Shown here piece after piece: positions 24,074 to 35,849 of a DNA stretch of 64,000 nucleotides; within the stretch, counting starts at the first letter, position 1, and every line of letters starts with the position of its first letter. Source of the DNA: Sialis fuliginosa (Eukaryota; Arthropoda; Insecta; Megaloptera; Sialidae); the NCBI GenBank assembly GCA_961205875.1, contig OY540810.1, forward strand, positions 17,484,001 through 17,548,000. Direction: 5' to 3'. The translations under genes were made by a program, and so were the position numbers. The notes beneath the pieces are model-generated. The model saw nothing but the letters and a program-made list of their open reading frames with translations, did no database searches and was not told where the DNA came from.

Positions 24074-24861
24074 AAAAACATCTGCCAAGTAAATGCATAG
24101 TGCTTCCTCGTGCTAAATTCACCAAAAATAGTTAATTATTGAACAATTTAAATAAAAACCGATTGTGTTTAGACAAATTGCCAGGAATTGGTTAACCATT
24201 TATTTTATACAATTTTACTAAAAAATATTAGTTCGAAATTTTTCTTAAAACGCACCTGATTATTTTTTCGTATATTTTTAATTTTTTTGACAATTTCAAT
24301 CTAGATCTAAATTTATGCAAACGTCAAAATGACATTTAAAACGTTAAAATGACATTTAATATGTCCAAGCAAATATCAATTTAGAAAAACAATACACAAT
24401 TTTTTAAAATAAATTGAGTTAAATCTTTGTAAGGGAATATTTTACAACAAACATTGTATACCTATATTATAGGAAATTTAATCCTCTACATAAAATATTC
24501 TAGAAAATTTTCACGTAACATGTGTCGTTCTTGAGATATCTTGAAAAAATTAATATTTTAGGATGTTACCTCTCCCCTCTATACACGATTTTGATGATTT
24601 TGAAATGGGACCGTCCTCATGTCAGACCCAAAGTTTCAACAATATCGGTCCAGTGGTTCATGAGTTATGCGTGTGACAAAGATTCAGAGGACAGACACAC
24701 ACACGGGCACATGGACAGACAGACAGACACGGAACGAAAAGTGTTTGCCTTGACGTAAAACGGAAAGATACATTTAAAATTTTGAAATCGGAGAACATTT
24801 TTTTTGTCTCAATTTGAAACGATCACAAAGCTTCTCGTACCTTCGATATTGCGAGGAAGCA
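24074..24861. repeat. Dispersed repeat family G, copy 2
   Basis: Starts AACATCTGCCAAGTAAATGC, then TGCTTCCTCG, and ends GATATTGCGAGGAAGCA. It is close to the copy at 10757-11576 along its length, with a degenerate ACAGACA tract near 24690-24730. The 78-codon ORF at 24522-24758 is a reading of this repeat. Confidence 0.75.
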
Positions 24862-25234
24862 ATATTAAATTTGAATTTATCTTGATTTTATTTAATATGG
24901 ATTCTCTTATTACTCTAATATAATATTGATTTATATTCAATATAGTTGACGGTTCTTTGAATAATTGTTTCGGGTAAAAGTTCTATAACTGCAGTAGGTC
25001 TATGTGGGTTTACGCCTATCGGAGCAGGTGGGGTGTTCCTCGCAGAATTATGGACGTGTTGAATTGGGGCCCTACTAAGCTACTGACGCGGTTCATAAAC
25101 ATGGTTACTTCGTGTTTATTTCTGTGTAAAGGTATGTTCCTTCTTATAAAATCATTCGCGATTATATTGTTATGACGACTGTTATTGTTCTCGTTAATTA
25201 ATTTTCGTTTGTTTTATATCTCCTCCATCTTAAC

Positions 25235-26037
25235 TAGACTTGTGTAGATCACGAACGAACTAGTTCAAAAGAGCGCTCCCACACGAGAACTAGAGGAATT
25301 AGTTCGTATGCTCTTTTAGTTCAATAGTTCCCGATACACTTCAAATACAATGTTCTAAAAATGAGATTGTACGATTTCTATATATTATATTGAATTTTGT
25401 TTAGTTCACATGAATGCAATATGTCTGTCAAAAGCATGTGATTTTTATATTATTTTATAACAGTCAACAAAAAGGAATGTCACAGATTTTAATGAAATTA
25501 AAATATATTGCTTAATTTACTATACAATAAATAAGGTATCATTGAAAATGAAAAAAGAAGATTATTGCAAATATATACATTAAAAAATATCGAACTTAAT
25601 AACGAATTCAAAATTGCAACGGTTTGCATAGTAATACAAAATTACTATTTAAACAATTTAATTATACATAAAAATCCAACAATCTAATATAGGTATCTAA
25701 TCAACAAATTGTCATCGTATAGTACGGAAAAAAATTCTATGAACTAAAAGAACTATATCTTTTCAACTTCAAATTGAGACTAATCAATTTCAAATTGAGA
25801 CTAAACAATTTCAAATTGAGACTAAACATTTTCAAATTGGGAACAATCAACTTCACTTTGAAATTGATTATTCCTAATTGGAAATTGTTTAGTCTCAATT
25901 TGAAATTGATTATTCCCAATTTGAAATTGATTAGTCTCAATTTGAAGCTGAAAAGGTATAGAAGAACGAACTAGTTCATTAAAGACCACTGAACTATAGG
26001 GAGCGCTCTCTGTCATGAACTAAAATTCCCAATTCTA
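25235..26037. mobile_element. hAT MITE, family TAGASTTGKG, copy 2
   Basis: Ends TAGACTTGTG at 25235 and CCCAATTCTA at 26037 are the inverted counterpart of copy 1 at 15253. A perfect 8-bp duplication ATCTTAAC flanks it (25227-25234 and 26038-26045). It is about 180 bp longer than copy 1 because of an internal minisatellite at about 25758-25955. Confidence 0.9.
25758..25955. repeat. Inverted minisatellite of ~18-bp units
   Basis: Repeats of TTTCAAATTGAGACTAAACA run on one strand, then the same unit runs inverted after about 25860, so the array folds on itself. Three overlapping 64-67 codon ORFs here (LRLNNFKLR-like repeats) are translations of the array. Confidence 0.85.
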
Positions 26038-26193
26038 ATCTTAACGGGAATTCCGCGTTATGAATTCTAGCTGCATTGGAAAAAATCCAGTTTTTTCAAG
26101 TTTTAGCGCATCTTCAAAGTTTATATTTAATTTCGCCTAGTTCTCTTTTATTTTACGTTGTCTTTGAAATTCCAGACAGTTTTTGTCGGTGGC

Positions 26194-26233
26194 TTTAAAG
26201 GGCAACGTGGTCTGGCAGACGTTGCCCTTTAAA
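26194..26233. repeat. Perfect 15-bp stem-loop
   Basis: TTTAAAGGGCAACGT, ten-base loop, ACGTTGCCCTTTAAA. The stem is perfect. No gene is adjacent to make it a terminator. TTTAAAGGGC recalls a piggyBac-type TTAA end but no element is defined. Confidence 0.75.
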
Positions 26234-26871
26234 CGTTATCTCCACTAATTGCCTTGTAGTTCAGTCAATCCAGCGTAAATAAAATGACAATCGTGCATTT
26301 TGGGTACGCAGTGATTTTTTAGGGTGGTTTCGTAGTGGGGTCGGCTGTGAATTTAAAACTCAGTTTCCGGCATTGGAGTTATTGTTTTTCCGCCATCTTG
26401 AAAATAAGGGTGAAAATAGTTTTTTGATATATCTCCATAATCGTGAGTTTCACAAAAAAATTGTTAGATGCATTTTTGTAGGAAATCTAATTTTCTACAA
26501 CTAATGTTAATAACTGTTGGCGTATCATTAATAATAAAAAAGTTATTATCAAAAAAATAGGGGATGGAAATTAATGAGGCGAAATTACTTTTTGTATTTT
26601 TAATTCTAAGAAAAAAAGGCGTCTTACCTATTTTGTAGTGATTAATAAATATTTTAATTTATTTAATTTTATTATTTTGTTTATTATTGATGTTTCAGCG
26701 CTGCCAGGCGTTAGTTAGATACGTAGGTATAAAAAAATGATTGATACTTTTGTTTTAGTCCAGGCTGTGGGGGCTAAAATGGTTTTTTTAGCTACAATTT
26801 TGGTTCTTATAGGATTTGATTCAACTTAGCTGACGAATTATACTTTAAGTTTGCTCTGATTTTGATAATTT

Positions 26872-27200
26872 TTTACTTTCTTATACCAATGTATATAAAT
26901 ATACATATAGTATAAGTAAGTATTGTAAAGCCGATTTTTTTCGAAATCTGGATTTTGATGGAACTATCCATTTTGACCTTTCCTTAATTCATTATGACTA
27001 TTTTCTCCATGGTGTCTGTTAGTCGGTCTGTCTATCTGTAAGCGTTGTAATCGAAAACGAGAAATTGTAAAAGGGTGAAATTTTATATTTAAGATTAATT
27101 TTTGTCTGGGAAGAAAACTTTTTCTTTTTGAAAACAATCTTTCAACCGGATACGGATCTTTACTTGTGTCGATTTTAAAAAATTTCAAATTATTTTTGAA
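26872..27200 (-). repeat. ACTTTCTTATA-ended repeat, inverted copy
   Basis: ACTTTCTTATACCAATGTAT at about 26875, then TTCGAAATCTGGATTTTGAT and the block ending GTCTGTCTATCTGTAAGC. It is inverted relative to 21720-22254. Confidence 0.7.
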
Positions 27201-27295
27201 ACAGTGCGAATTAGAAAAAAATGGCCAAGTAAATTTTTTTTTTTAAATACAATTTTTTTAATTACATTTCAAATGATTCATAACAGAGAAAAAAT

Positions 27296-27405
27296 ATCAT
27301 ATAACGGAAAGATTAATTGTAAATTTTGAAATCGGAGAACAATTTTTTTTCTCAATCTGAAACGATCACAAAGCTTCTTCGATATTGCGAGGAAGCAATA
27401 CTAAG
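27296..27405. repeat. Family G 3' fragment
   Basis: AACGGAAAGATTAATTGTAA through GATATTGCGAGGAAGCAATA repeats only the last ~110 bp of family G. Confidence 0.7.
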
Positions 27406-28060
27406 AAATTTTGATAACAGAAACTGTTTTAAATTTATTTCAAGTACCTAAAGGATATTTATCATATTCATGTAGTAAAACTAAACAATTAACTCTGTCC
27501 AATTCCATTGCAAATCACTTTAATTTAATTACATATATGTGAACAATGAATATACAGGTACGATTAAGTATCAAATGCTATAAACACTGAATATAACGAA
27601 TACCTCGAATACACGCCTCCATTAAACACAGCGAACAAATGATTTCTTTTGATCAATTACAATTTACCAAGCTTTGGAAAATGTTTAGCATGTTCGTTCC
27701 GTTCGGAGAATGGTATTGACTAGCCGAATATTGCTTTGTGTGTTTGGTTCATTCAGTGTAAAATGTTAAAGTCAAAACACACTATTATACATTATTACTG
27801 ATTATCCTATACATTGGTTATCTCAAAGTGAAATTAAATTTCATCAGTATTTTTTATTAAAAAATCTGCCCTGGTCGGCACAAGAATATTTTATACATCA
27901 TGCATGATACAGAAGAAATTACATACATAAGTTAACACTTTCTTACATTGCATTAATTGTTGATTTTATTTCAATAAACTAGATTATTCATTTTATTAAA
28001 TTTATTTTTAAATAAAAAAACTAAAATTATTATCAATTCATAAAAGATACAAAAAAAATA
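27406..28060. other. AT-rich DNA without a supported gene
   Basis: No coding region, RNA gene or clear repeat was recognised. Confidence 0.35.
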
Positions 28061-29165
28061 ATAGAACATAAATTATAGAAGATAACACTCTACAATTTTT
28101 ATTACAAACATTTTTTTTATGTTATGCACCATTTGAAAAAAATTAAAAAAAAGATTATTTCCTTATACAATTTTTTTTTGAAATACCATTGCAAGAAAAA
28201 TTATAGATAATAATATTCTCTATAATTCGTATCTAAAACATTTTTTTCTAATATTTACCGTTTAAAAAATAATTAGTAAAATTAAAAAATTAAAGGAAAT
28301 CGATTATTTATTTTAAAAAATATTGGGGGGAAAAATGAACAGAGCATAAATTATAGATAAGAGCATTTTCTACAACTTTAATCTAAATCATTTTTTTCTA
28401 CTGCGCAACGTTTCATAAATAATTCGAAAAATTCAAAAGTTGACATCAGTAAACATCCGTTTCCGGTTTAGTGATGGTTTTCAAAAATAGGAGGTGCACA
28501 TCCACAGTATACAAGAACCTAAAGTGTAAAATTTCATGTCTGTGAGTCTCACCGTTTTGGCTGTAGAGCGTTCACAGACACACACAGCAAATACTGTTTT
28601 GAGATTTGTATTTTTCTAATAATTAAAAATGGGCCGACTAGTCGGTTGAAAAAAGATTGACTGTTTTTTAATGTGCTCATAAAATCGTGCAAAAAGACTT
28701 TGTGCGTCTTTGATGTGTTTGTGTGGCATTTGGAAGCGGCACGCGCTTTCCTACACGTGGTCTCGAAGTTTATGTTAACTAAACGGAGAAAATTTATTTT
28801 TGTAACTACAAAAAAATTATTACTTTTTTATACATACATGAAATGTACTGTATAAATAAAGTATAGTGATGAAAAAATTTGAACTCGAGATTTCAACGGA
28901 ATTACATGTATTGAGGGTCCCTGAATCACGTACGACCATTATCTCAATGATGGCTGTGTGTGTGTGTGTGTCTGTGTGTCCGTGAACGCTCTACAGTCAA
29001 AACGGTAAGACTTACAGACATGAAATTTTAAACTTAAGGTTCTTTTATACTCTAGATGTACACCTCCTATTTTTAAAAACATCACTAAACCGGAAACTGA
29101 TGTCAATTTTGGAATTTTTCGAATTATTTTTGAAAAAACAAAAAACAAAACAAAAATAAATAATT
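28060..29165. repeat. Diverged tandem and inverted repeat block
   Basis: Units beginning ATAAATTATAGA and continuing to a poly-T run occur at about 28070, 28195 and 28345. A block with ACATCCGTTTCCGGTTTAGT and CACACACA (28450-28590) is answered in inverted form at 28950-29100 (TGTGTGTG, AAACCGGAAACTGATGTC). The ORFs read from this block are not genes. Confidence 0.6.
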
Positions 29166-29174
29166 ACACTTTTA

Positions 29175-29945
29175 TGGAGATCATTAACCTGGTAGAAAAA
29201 TACAAAAAACATAAGAAAAGAAATAATTTTAATTTGTGGGAAAAGCCATGCCAGCATCGAAGGAAATGAAATAGCAGACATTAGAGATCTAAACGCTACT
29301 AAAAATGAAGTAAACAAGAAAATACCTATTCCACACACAGATTTAGCTCCCACAGCAAGAGCTAAAGCATACAAAAACTGGCAATCCGACTATTCAGAAA
29401 CCATTAAAGCGAAAGGAAAATTCTATGGCTCGATACAACCAACAATCGCTCGAAAACCATGGTTCGACAAATTTAAAAGTTCGAGAAGTTTAATTAGAAC
29501 AATAACACGAATTAGGCTAAACATATCTGACACAAAACACATCATGATGGCATGCAAAAAATATACAAAACAACTTAACAAACTATGGGCAAAACTAACA
29601 AAAAAGAACATTGATATCAGAAACAAAGAATACACAGCGCTAATATCGAATAGTAAAACATACAAATATCTCATGAACTTCATTCACGATTGCAACCTAA
29701 AAATATAAAGAATATGTTTCCCTAATCCCCAAGTGTACCCACCACCCATTCCCGAAATTCTAGGCCCTCCAGTTCGTCTAAACCTGCGATGATCGGCTCA
29801 TCAGCAAACTCCCCACCCTTCTAGTGTCCCTGTCTAACATCCAATACAATCACAAACACCACCACTCACAACACACCACGATACTACTGAGCTGTCGGAC
29901 TAGGACCAAGCCTGCCGACAACAAATTTGTGAAGAAAAAAAAATC
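29175..29945 (+). pseudogene. LINE fragment: RNase H domain and poly-A 3' end
   Basis: The plus-strand frame from about 29238 to the stop at 29708 begins GKSHASIEGNEIAD, the last conserved RNase H block of LINE ORF2 proteins that carry an RNase H domain (the GNExAD aspartate is a catalytic residue). It continues through HTDLAPTARAK and TITRIRLNISDTKH to NFIHDCNLKI. The preceding helix (EIINLVEKYKKHKKRN) is in a different frame, so a one-base frameshift lies near 29240. The CCHC-type knuckle normally found further on is not seen. After the stop comes a C-rich 3'UTR (29709-29932) and a poly-A run at about 29934. RT and endonuclease are missing, so this is a 5'-truncated copy. The large minus-strand ORFs here are shadows. 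Confidence 0.82.
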
Positions 29946-30477
29946 TTGTTATGATATAGTGGATCAAAAGTTATTTTTAAAATAAATCAAGTTTGTTTTT
30001 AAAAAAACTGCTTATTCTGTAATTACTCTGTAATTACTCATAAAGTATTAACCTAGGGATGCATAAAACAAAATTACCCACGATTAGTTAATCAGTTGTT
30101 TTCAAATTATGATTAATGGTAATTATGAATTTTATCTCAATTTGTAAATGAATAATATACTAAATATGATAATTTTTTACCTTATAAAATTTATCATAAC
30201 TGTGATTGTTTTTTTAGAATTGACGTGATTATGGTTTTAAAACAACTGATTAACTAATCGTGATTAATTTTGCTTTATGCAACCCAAGGTAAATGTTTTA
30301 AATAATTTTCGATTTGATTTTAATAATGTAATTAAAATTAATTTTATTGAAAACATTTTTTGTTAAATATAATGAATTATTTCAAAATATGTAACGATTA
30401 AATATTTCTATTCATATGGTTTTAGGATTAAATTAATGAGTAATACAATTTCGTACAGTATAAGTAGAGTTTAATGT
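29946..30477. other. AT-rich DNA with a diffuse inverted repeat
   Basis: CACGATTAGTTAATCAGTTGTTTT (about 30079-30102) is answered in inverted form near 30240-30262, suggesting a decayed foldback element of about 190 bp. No gene. Confidence 0.5.
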
Positions 30478-30485
30478 ATAGACAC

Positions 30486-31124
30486 TAGAGATTAGTTCGG
30501 GCCGTCCAGCCCAATCCGATCCAAATTTTGGATCGGATTAGACCGGGCTTAATTTTTATTTGTAATGTTTGGACCGGACAGGACCTTGGTATACATCGGA
30601 CCGAGATGGGTCGGACCTAAAGAATAAATAATTATATTATTTTTTTTAAACAAAACTTTTACTTACAATTACTTTTACAATTATTAACAACATTATAATT
30701 TATAATAGTCGTGTAGGTCGTGTTAGTTCGATTTTTACCACTGAACGCGTCGCTACCATCGCAGTACATATCAATGAATTGGTATATTTTTATATTATAT
30801 ACTTCCTTTTTAATATGTACATATAATTTACTATGTGAACTATCAAAAAAAAAATTGTATTGTAATACTATACAATTTTCTTAGACTAGTTCGGGCCGGG
30901 CCAGCCCGATCTGGTCCGAAATTCGGATCGGATCGGACCGGGCTTAATTTTTGTTTGTAATGTTTGAACTGGGTCGGATCGGACCTTAGTATAAACCAGA
31001 CCGGACTGGGTCCTGACCTTAATATAAATCGTATAAATCGGACCGGATTGGACCGGGTCGAAAAAAAAAGTTTCGGACCGTGTTTGTAAGGCTGACCGTG
31101 TTTTAAGGCCTGATCTGATCTCTA
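30486..31124. mobile_element. hAT MITE with perfect target duplication
   Basis: Ends TAGAGATTAGTTCGGG (30486) and CTGATCTGATCTCTA (to 31124). A perfect 8-bp duplication ATAGACAC lies at 30478-30485 and 31125-31132. Inside, a block starting TTCGGGCCG at about 30495 and running to about 30620 is repeated directly at about 30890-31015, each with GATCGGATCGGACCGGG-like words, so the element carries a partial internal duplication or an older nested copy. Confidence 0.9.
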
Positions 31125-31349
31125 ATAGACACTAACATTCTAGGGGCTTATAAAACTACTTATAATCAGTTATTATATTATTTTTAAAAACAAAATTTGT
31201 ACGGATTTTTTATGATGAAATTAATATAATAAGTATTATTAAGTATTATAAATAATATTAGTGAACATTATTTCGCAAATGACGATTAAATTATAAATGT
31301 ACTATATTAGTGATACAGGCATATAGAGGAAATCACAATAAAATAAAAC

Positions 31350-31985
31350 GGCCAACTGCGTGTTGGGCACGCACATGATAGGGTTCCGTAGTCGTTCTCA
31401 CTACGATTTATATAAAAGAGTTATTTCCAAATTTTTCATAAACTATTTTTGCTACAGAGTTCGTTTTCATTGAAAATACTAATTAAATGCTACACTCTGG
31501 AATTTTTTCAGATTTTTTACATCGATAGCTTAGAAATTTGAGGGGGGGGGGACGCTCTAATAACTACAATGAAAAGCAAATATATCTTGACTGATGAGTT
31601 AAAATCAAAAGGTCATATAACATTGCATTTTAAGAGACCTATCTAAAGACATACCACTCAATGGGGAAGTGGAAAAAAGTTAGTACACTTTCCAGTCTAT
31701 GGGAGGGTGGTCCAAAAAAATTTGACAGTGTTCGTTATAATTTTCAGTAAAAGTACTAATTAAAAGCTACATTCTGGAATTTTTTCATATTTTTTGAATC
31801 GATAGTTATGAAATTAGAGGGCGCTCTGATAACGACTTTGAATGCAAATATATCGTGACTGAAGGGTTAAAATCAATTGAATTTCGAAAAATCCTTTCTT
31901 AGTGGGTGCTAACGTTATAAAAGGAAATTACACGTTTTTAGGTCCAGGGGTTTTGGTTCGGCGATGATGAATCAGTCAGTCAGTC
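31350..31985. repeat. Repeat with GGGTTCCGTAG motif and internal tandem duplication
   Basis: Starts near CAACTGCGTGTTGGGCACGC and contains GGGTTCCGTAG, a motif I know from dispersed insect repeats. About 31460-31615 and 31735-31885 are diverged tandem copies (TACACTCTGGAATTTTTTCA against TACATTCTGGAATTTTTTCA). A poly-G run lies at about 31541-31550. Confidence 0.65.
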
Positions 31986-31989
31986 AGGA

Positions 31990-32630
31990 CATGTTATTAT
32001 ATGTATATAGATTATTTAATATTTATAAATATTAAAATATATAGGTATATAAATGAATAATCCATTATAAAGTAAATAGAAGTAAAGACAAAAAGTAAAA
32101 AAATAAAAATACGTCGGCAAATTCCCTGCAGCATATCAAAACATATAATGTGTTTTTTTGTGAAATATTTTAGCATTGCATTAATATTTGAACCTGTACA
32201 GAGACTAGGTGTTATTTTGCCCCAAGCTAGGAGTTTAATTTACACCCTTCTCCTCTCACAACGAATATATTAAACATGATTCTCTACCCACACGTTTGTG
32301 ATGCTCTATGTACATACCGCTTGTTATGTCTGTGTCTAATTTCTTTTGTTAGTAAGAAGAACTCATTATTATTTATTTTTATAATCAATACCTATCTATT
32401 TTCAATTGGTTATGTTTATTTTATATTTATTTTTTAGTTTTTTTAATACCAAAATGTGTTTTATTGAGAAAATATATGTTAAATTCGAAACGCGTAAGTT
32501 ATAATTTGTGATTTGTTATTAAATTTATTAGCACACCCAAAGTAAGCTTTGAAGTGTGGTATTACTCTCGTCCTATTATTTTTTTCGTATGAAAATTGAT
32601 AAAATTAGCATTATATATTAAATTTCTTCA
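31990..32630. other. AT-rich DNA without a supported gene
   Basis: Nothing beyond low-complexity AT sequence is supported. Confidence 0.35.
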
Positions 32631-33035
32631 GTAACCCAACTAAATTTCAGATCTGAAGTGATCAAATCAGATCTTGATAGATCTCCTTTTTGAAACAACA
32701 TCATTTTTTTCACTGGTTTTTGATCTGTGGAGACCTGCAAAGATCTACAACAACCAACAAAGATCTACAACGATTTATAAAGATCGTTGAAGTTCGTAAT
32801 AGAAATTGAAACGTTGAAAATTTATAAAATTTCAACGTTGAAAGTTCATGAATTTTCAACATTACAACGATCTTCAGAGATCTTTGTAAATCGTTGTAGT
32901 TCTTTGTAGATCGTTGTAGATCTTTGTAGGTCTCCACAGATCGAAAACCAGTAAAAAAATATAATTTTGTCTCAAAATGTAGATCTATCAAGATCTGATT
33001 AGATCACTTCAGATCTGAGTTTTTTCCCGGGATGT
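32630..33035. mobile_element. Foldback MITE, ~180-bp arms
   Basis: Left arm TTTCAGATCTGAAGTGATCA (about 32645) and right arm ending GATCACTTCAGATCTGAG (about 33019) are inverted through most of the element, down to AACGTTGAAA / TTTCAACGTT at the centre. Many GATCT words repeat within each arm. The target duplication could not be fixed. The 93-codon minus ORF is a translation of the arms. Confidence 0.85.
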
Positions 33036-33259
33036 CAGTTTTCATAATTCTCCTGTAAACAAATTAGTTTTTTAGTTGCAAGCTTGTTTGACTTTTAGCC
33101 CTATTATCGTGTTTCATATTTACTCGACCCAAATTTGGCGATAAATTTTCTGCAAACTAGTGAATTCCGGCCGGATTTTTTAAAATTTATTGCTTTTTAC
33201 TAAAAAATCAAACATAAATATAATAATTATGAAGCAAAAAATTTTAATGGAAATAATCA

Positions 33260-33715
33260 TTTCATAACACAAATGCAGTTTTTTAACATTTTGTGCAGCA
33301 AAAGTATGATTGTAATTATAACATTATCGACCTTAAAAAATAAGTAAATTTTTTTATAATAATAATAATATATTAACAAAAATGCCATTATATTACGGAC
33401 ATTGAACTGTTCAATTATACAGGTTGAGTCATTTGAAGTAGAACAAACCTGAACAGTTGATCGAGAAAAATATTTCAAGAAAACGTTTTTATAACATGTG
33501 TCCGGAAATTCTTTGTGAGAGAGACTCTCAAATATTTTGTCTAAAATTAGTTTTTATTTAATATTTTGAGAACCCATAGTGATAGTTATAAAATTTTATA
33601 ATCGGTTTAGTATTAAACACGTATTAATACTAAACCGATTATAAAAAGAAAGATCGAGTGAAAATTTCTTTAACAAATGACCTCAAAGTTTTTCGTATTT
33701 TCGATAATATATAAT
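33260..33715. other. AT-rich repeat DNA
   Basis: An inverted ATCGGTTTAGTATTAA motif (33602-33650) matches blocks near 18360 and 63850. No coding region. Confidence 0.4.
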
Positions 33716-33771
33716 ACCTTGAGTTCTACCCCAAGGTATATAAGGACAAGGTAGTCTCATAAGCTCCTTAA

Positions 33772-33802
33772 CCAATCAGCGTTGGCGCGGGAATTGACGT
33801 CA
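33772..33802. promoter_or_regulatory. Cluster of CCAAT, GC-box-like and CRE-like words
   Basis: CCAATCAGC (33772-33780), TTGGCGCGGGAA (33782-33793) and a perfect TGACGTCA palindrome (33795-33802) occur within 31 bp in AT-rich DNA. These words match the binding preferences of NF-Y, E2F and CREB/ATF. Related word sets occur at 35675-35689 and 55656-55800. No gene starts nearby, so this may be an element-borne promoter or chance. Confidence 0.35.
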
Positions 33803-34182
33803 CCACGATGACATATTCAAATGTTATAAATATCAATTACAAAAAAATCCTTATTTATTCTTGTTTTCTTATTTTTGATATTTAAACAACACATACATAC
33901 TATCAAAGAAGTACAAATTATAAAAATAATATTACCGACAATTTGGTCTATTCGGGAAGTGTAATTTTTACTATTCTTAATTTGGCAATACGTTCTATGA
34001 TTCTAACAGCTTATTATTATTATTAGCAAATATTTTGAGGTTAATTTTTTGAAATTGTTTTTCAATAACGCCAAATAAGTATAACTTCTAATGCGTGTAT
34101 GTACACTCATTTTTTAATTAAATGAAATTTTTCCCACCAAAACGCGTATTCGGTATGTATATATATGTATAATGTACATGTA

Positions 34183-34971
34183 AAGGTACGGTCACACACA
34201 GCTACCTTTGTTGCGCAGTTTTTTTACTGCGGCTGCAAAAGTTGCATGTCGGGTTCACACACGGACCGAAAGTAGCGTGTAGCGCGCAGTTTCTGTACTG
34301 CGGCTGGTTAAAAAAGTTGCAGGACTACAGAAAAGTTGCAGAGCCGTTCACACCTATTGTGCTGCTTTTACTGCAGCCGATTCCTTGCATTACGCGCTGC
34401 AACTTTTGGTGAGACGTAGTAAATTGTGGTCGTGTAGTATAATAACAAATAACAAAACTTTGATTTGTGCGTCGACTTCCGTGTCTACTCGATGATGGAT
34501 ACTGATTTAGTGGTAGAAGTTGCAGCTTCTCTAGAAATTGTATTGCTGTCAAGAAAAAAAAGGAGACAATGATCTTTAAAAAAAAAAAGAATTTGGGTTA
34601 GAAAATGGATTAGAAATCGAGAATACTCTGGAGTTGTTGACAAAGAGTTACGTCTAGGAGATGAAACATTCTACAAAGACTTTTTACGAATGTCAGCAAC
34701 TGATTTCGACTAGCTTTTGGAAAAAATAAGGCCTTTAACGAACGGATACACTAACACTGCAGGTGCAACCGCTGCAAAAGTTTCACCCAAATGAATATTT
34801 TTTACTGCGACCTCTACTCTGTAAAGATGTCATTCACACTAGGCTACTTTTAAACTGCACGCAGCATTAAGAATGTTGCATGCAGCTGTACTGCGGGCGC
34901 TACTTTGTAGGTTGCAGTTGGGTTTTTAATTTGTCTCGCAGTAAAAGTAGCTGTGTTTGACCGTAGCTTTA
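34183..34971 (+). mobile_element. PIF/Harbinger-type deletion derivative
   Basis: Ends AAGGTACGGTCACACACAGC and its inverted partner (GTTTGACCGTAGCTT) form TIRs, with many TACTGCGGCTGC/TTTGCAG words in both subterminal regions. In the interior an ATG at about 34493 opens a frame (MDTDLVVEVAASLEIV) that stops near 34567. The next frame reads WVRKWIRNREYSG, then ELRLGDETFYKDFLRMS, then TDFD before a TAG near 34712. WVRPxxxxR and FxxxFRMSxxxFxxLL are the usual N-terminal motifs of Harbinger nucleases. The catalytic DDE part is missing. The target duplication (expected TWA) is not clean. Confidence 0.72.
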
Positions 34972-35199
34972 GGTAGGTACATATTATGCGACTTGTACGG
35001 TTATTGAGTGTTTTACATTTGTATAATTTTGTCAAATAAATTTGATTAAATGAATAATTATCACTGTCCTTTAGTGTCACAATGTACTAATAGTTTGATT
35101 AATACTCCTGAAATGTTTTTTTATGTCATTTATGTATGTGCTATTCCAAAAAAAGGTAATGGTTTAAGTATTAATTCAAATGAGTTATTAAATAAATCA

Positions 35200-35445
35200 T
35201 CATTTTACTTTTGTGATGATGACTTTTATATATACGTAAATACATTGAAATGTAATACACTAACGTGAAACATAAAAACTCATTGCGTAAATATTATAAA
35301 AATAGAAGATTATGACAGTTTAAGTTAGGTTTCGCTTCACTTTTGTGAAGACGACTTTTATGTTAGCAATACTTTCCATAAATACATTAAAATGTAATAC
35401 ACGTACGTGGAACATAAAAAAAACTCATTGCATAAATGAATAAAA
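35200..35445. repeat. Diverged tandem duplication (~140-bp period)
   Basis: CACTTTTGTGAAGACGACTT and AAACTCATTGC-containing block at 35337-35440 repeats 35200-35285 (ACTTTTGTGATGATGACTTT, AAACTCATTGC). Confidence 0.6.
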
Positions 35446-35449
35446 ACAA

Positions 35450-35845
35450 GATTAAAACGACATTTTAGGTTGGGTTATCGAAAATACGTCTATTTTGTGT
35501 AAATTTACAGTCAGCTTCTTACAACCGTGTTCCATAATTTCCGCGAATGTTCTTTGTTTTTATTAATTATTTTTACATTAAACTATCTTGAATACTCAAA
35601 ACAACATAAATAGCAACGAAAATCACAAATCAAACTGCCAAATTTCTGTTCATAATATTTTTGTTGCTAGTGGATGACGTCACACCAATGGCAGACACGT
35701 TTGTAATCACGTGACAACATCTAACAGGTTGCAAGAGGGTGGAAAAATTTCTATGATAAATTATTTTTTTTGTATTCACTCGAATGATACTTTGCACAAA
35801 TAATCTACAAGACAAATAACAATTTCGAAAAACAACCCCTAAGAG
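35450..35845. other. AT-rich DNA without a supported gene
   Basis: Contains TGACGTCA at 35675-35682 and a CCAAT at 35685-35689 but no gene start. Nothing else. Confidence 0.4.
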
Positions 35846-35849
35846 TTGA

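Noticed and set aside
25737-25974. Overlapping ORFs with repeated LNNFKLRLN-like units
   Set aside because: Translations of the inverted minisatellite.
26194-26233. Perfect stem-loop as a transcription terminator
   Set aside because: No gene or operon is adjacent and the context is eukaryotic; kept only as a hairpin.
29045-29683. Minus-strand ORFs of 86 and 109 codons with membrane-like composition
   Set aside because: Shadows of the plus-strand LINE RNase H frame and of a T-rich repeat.
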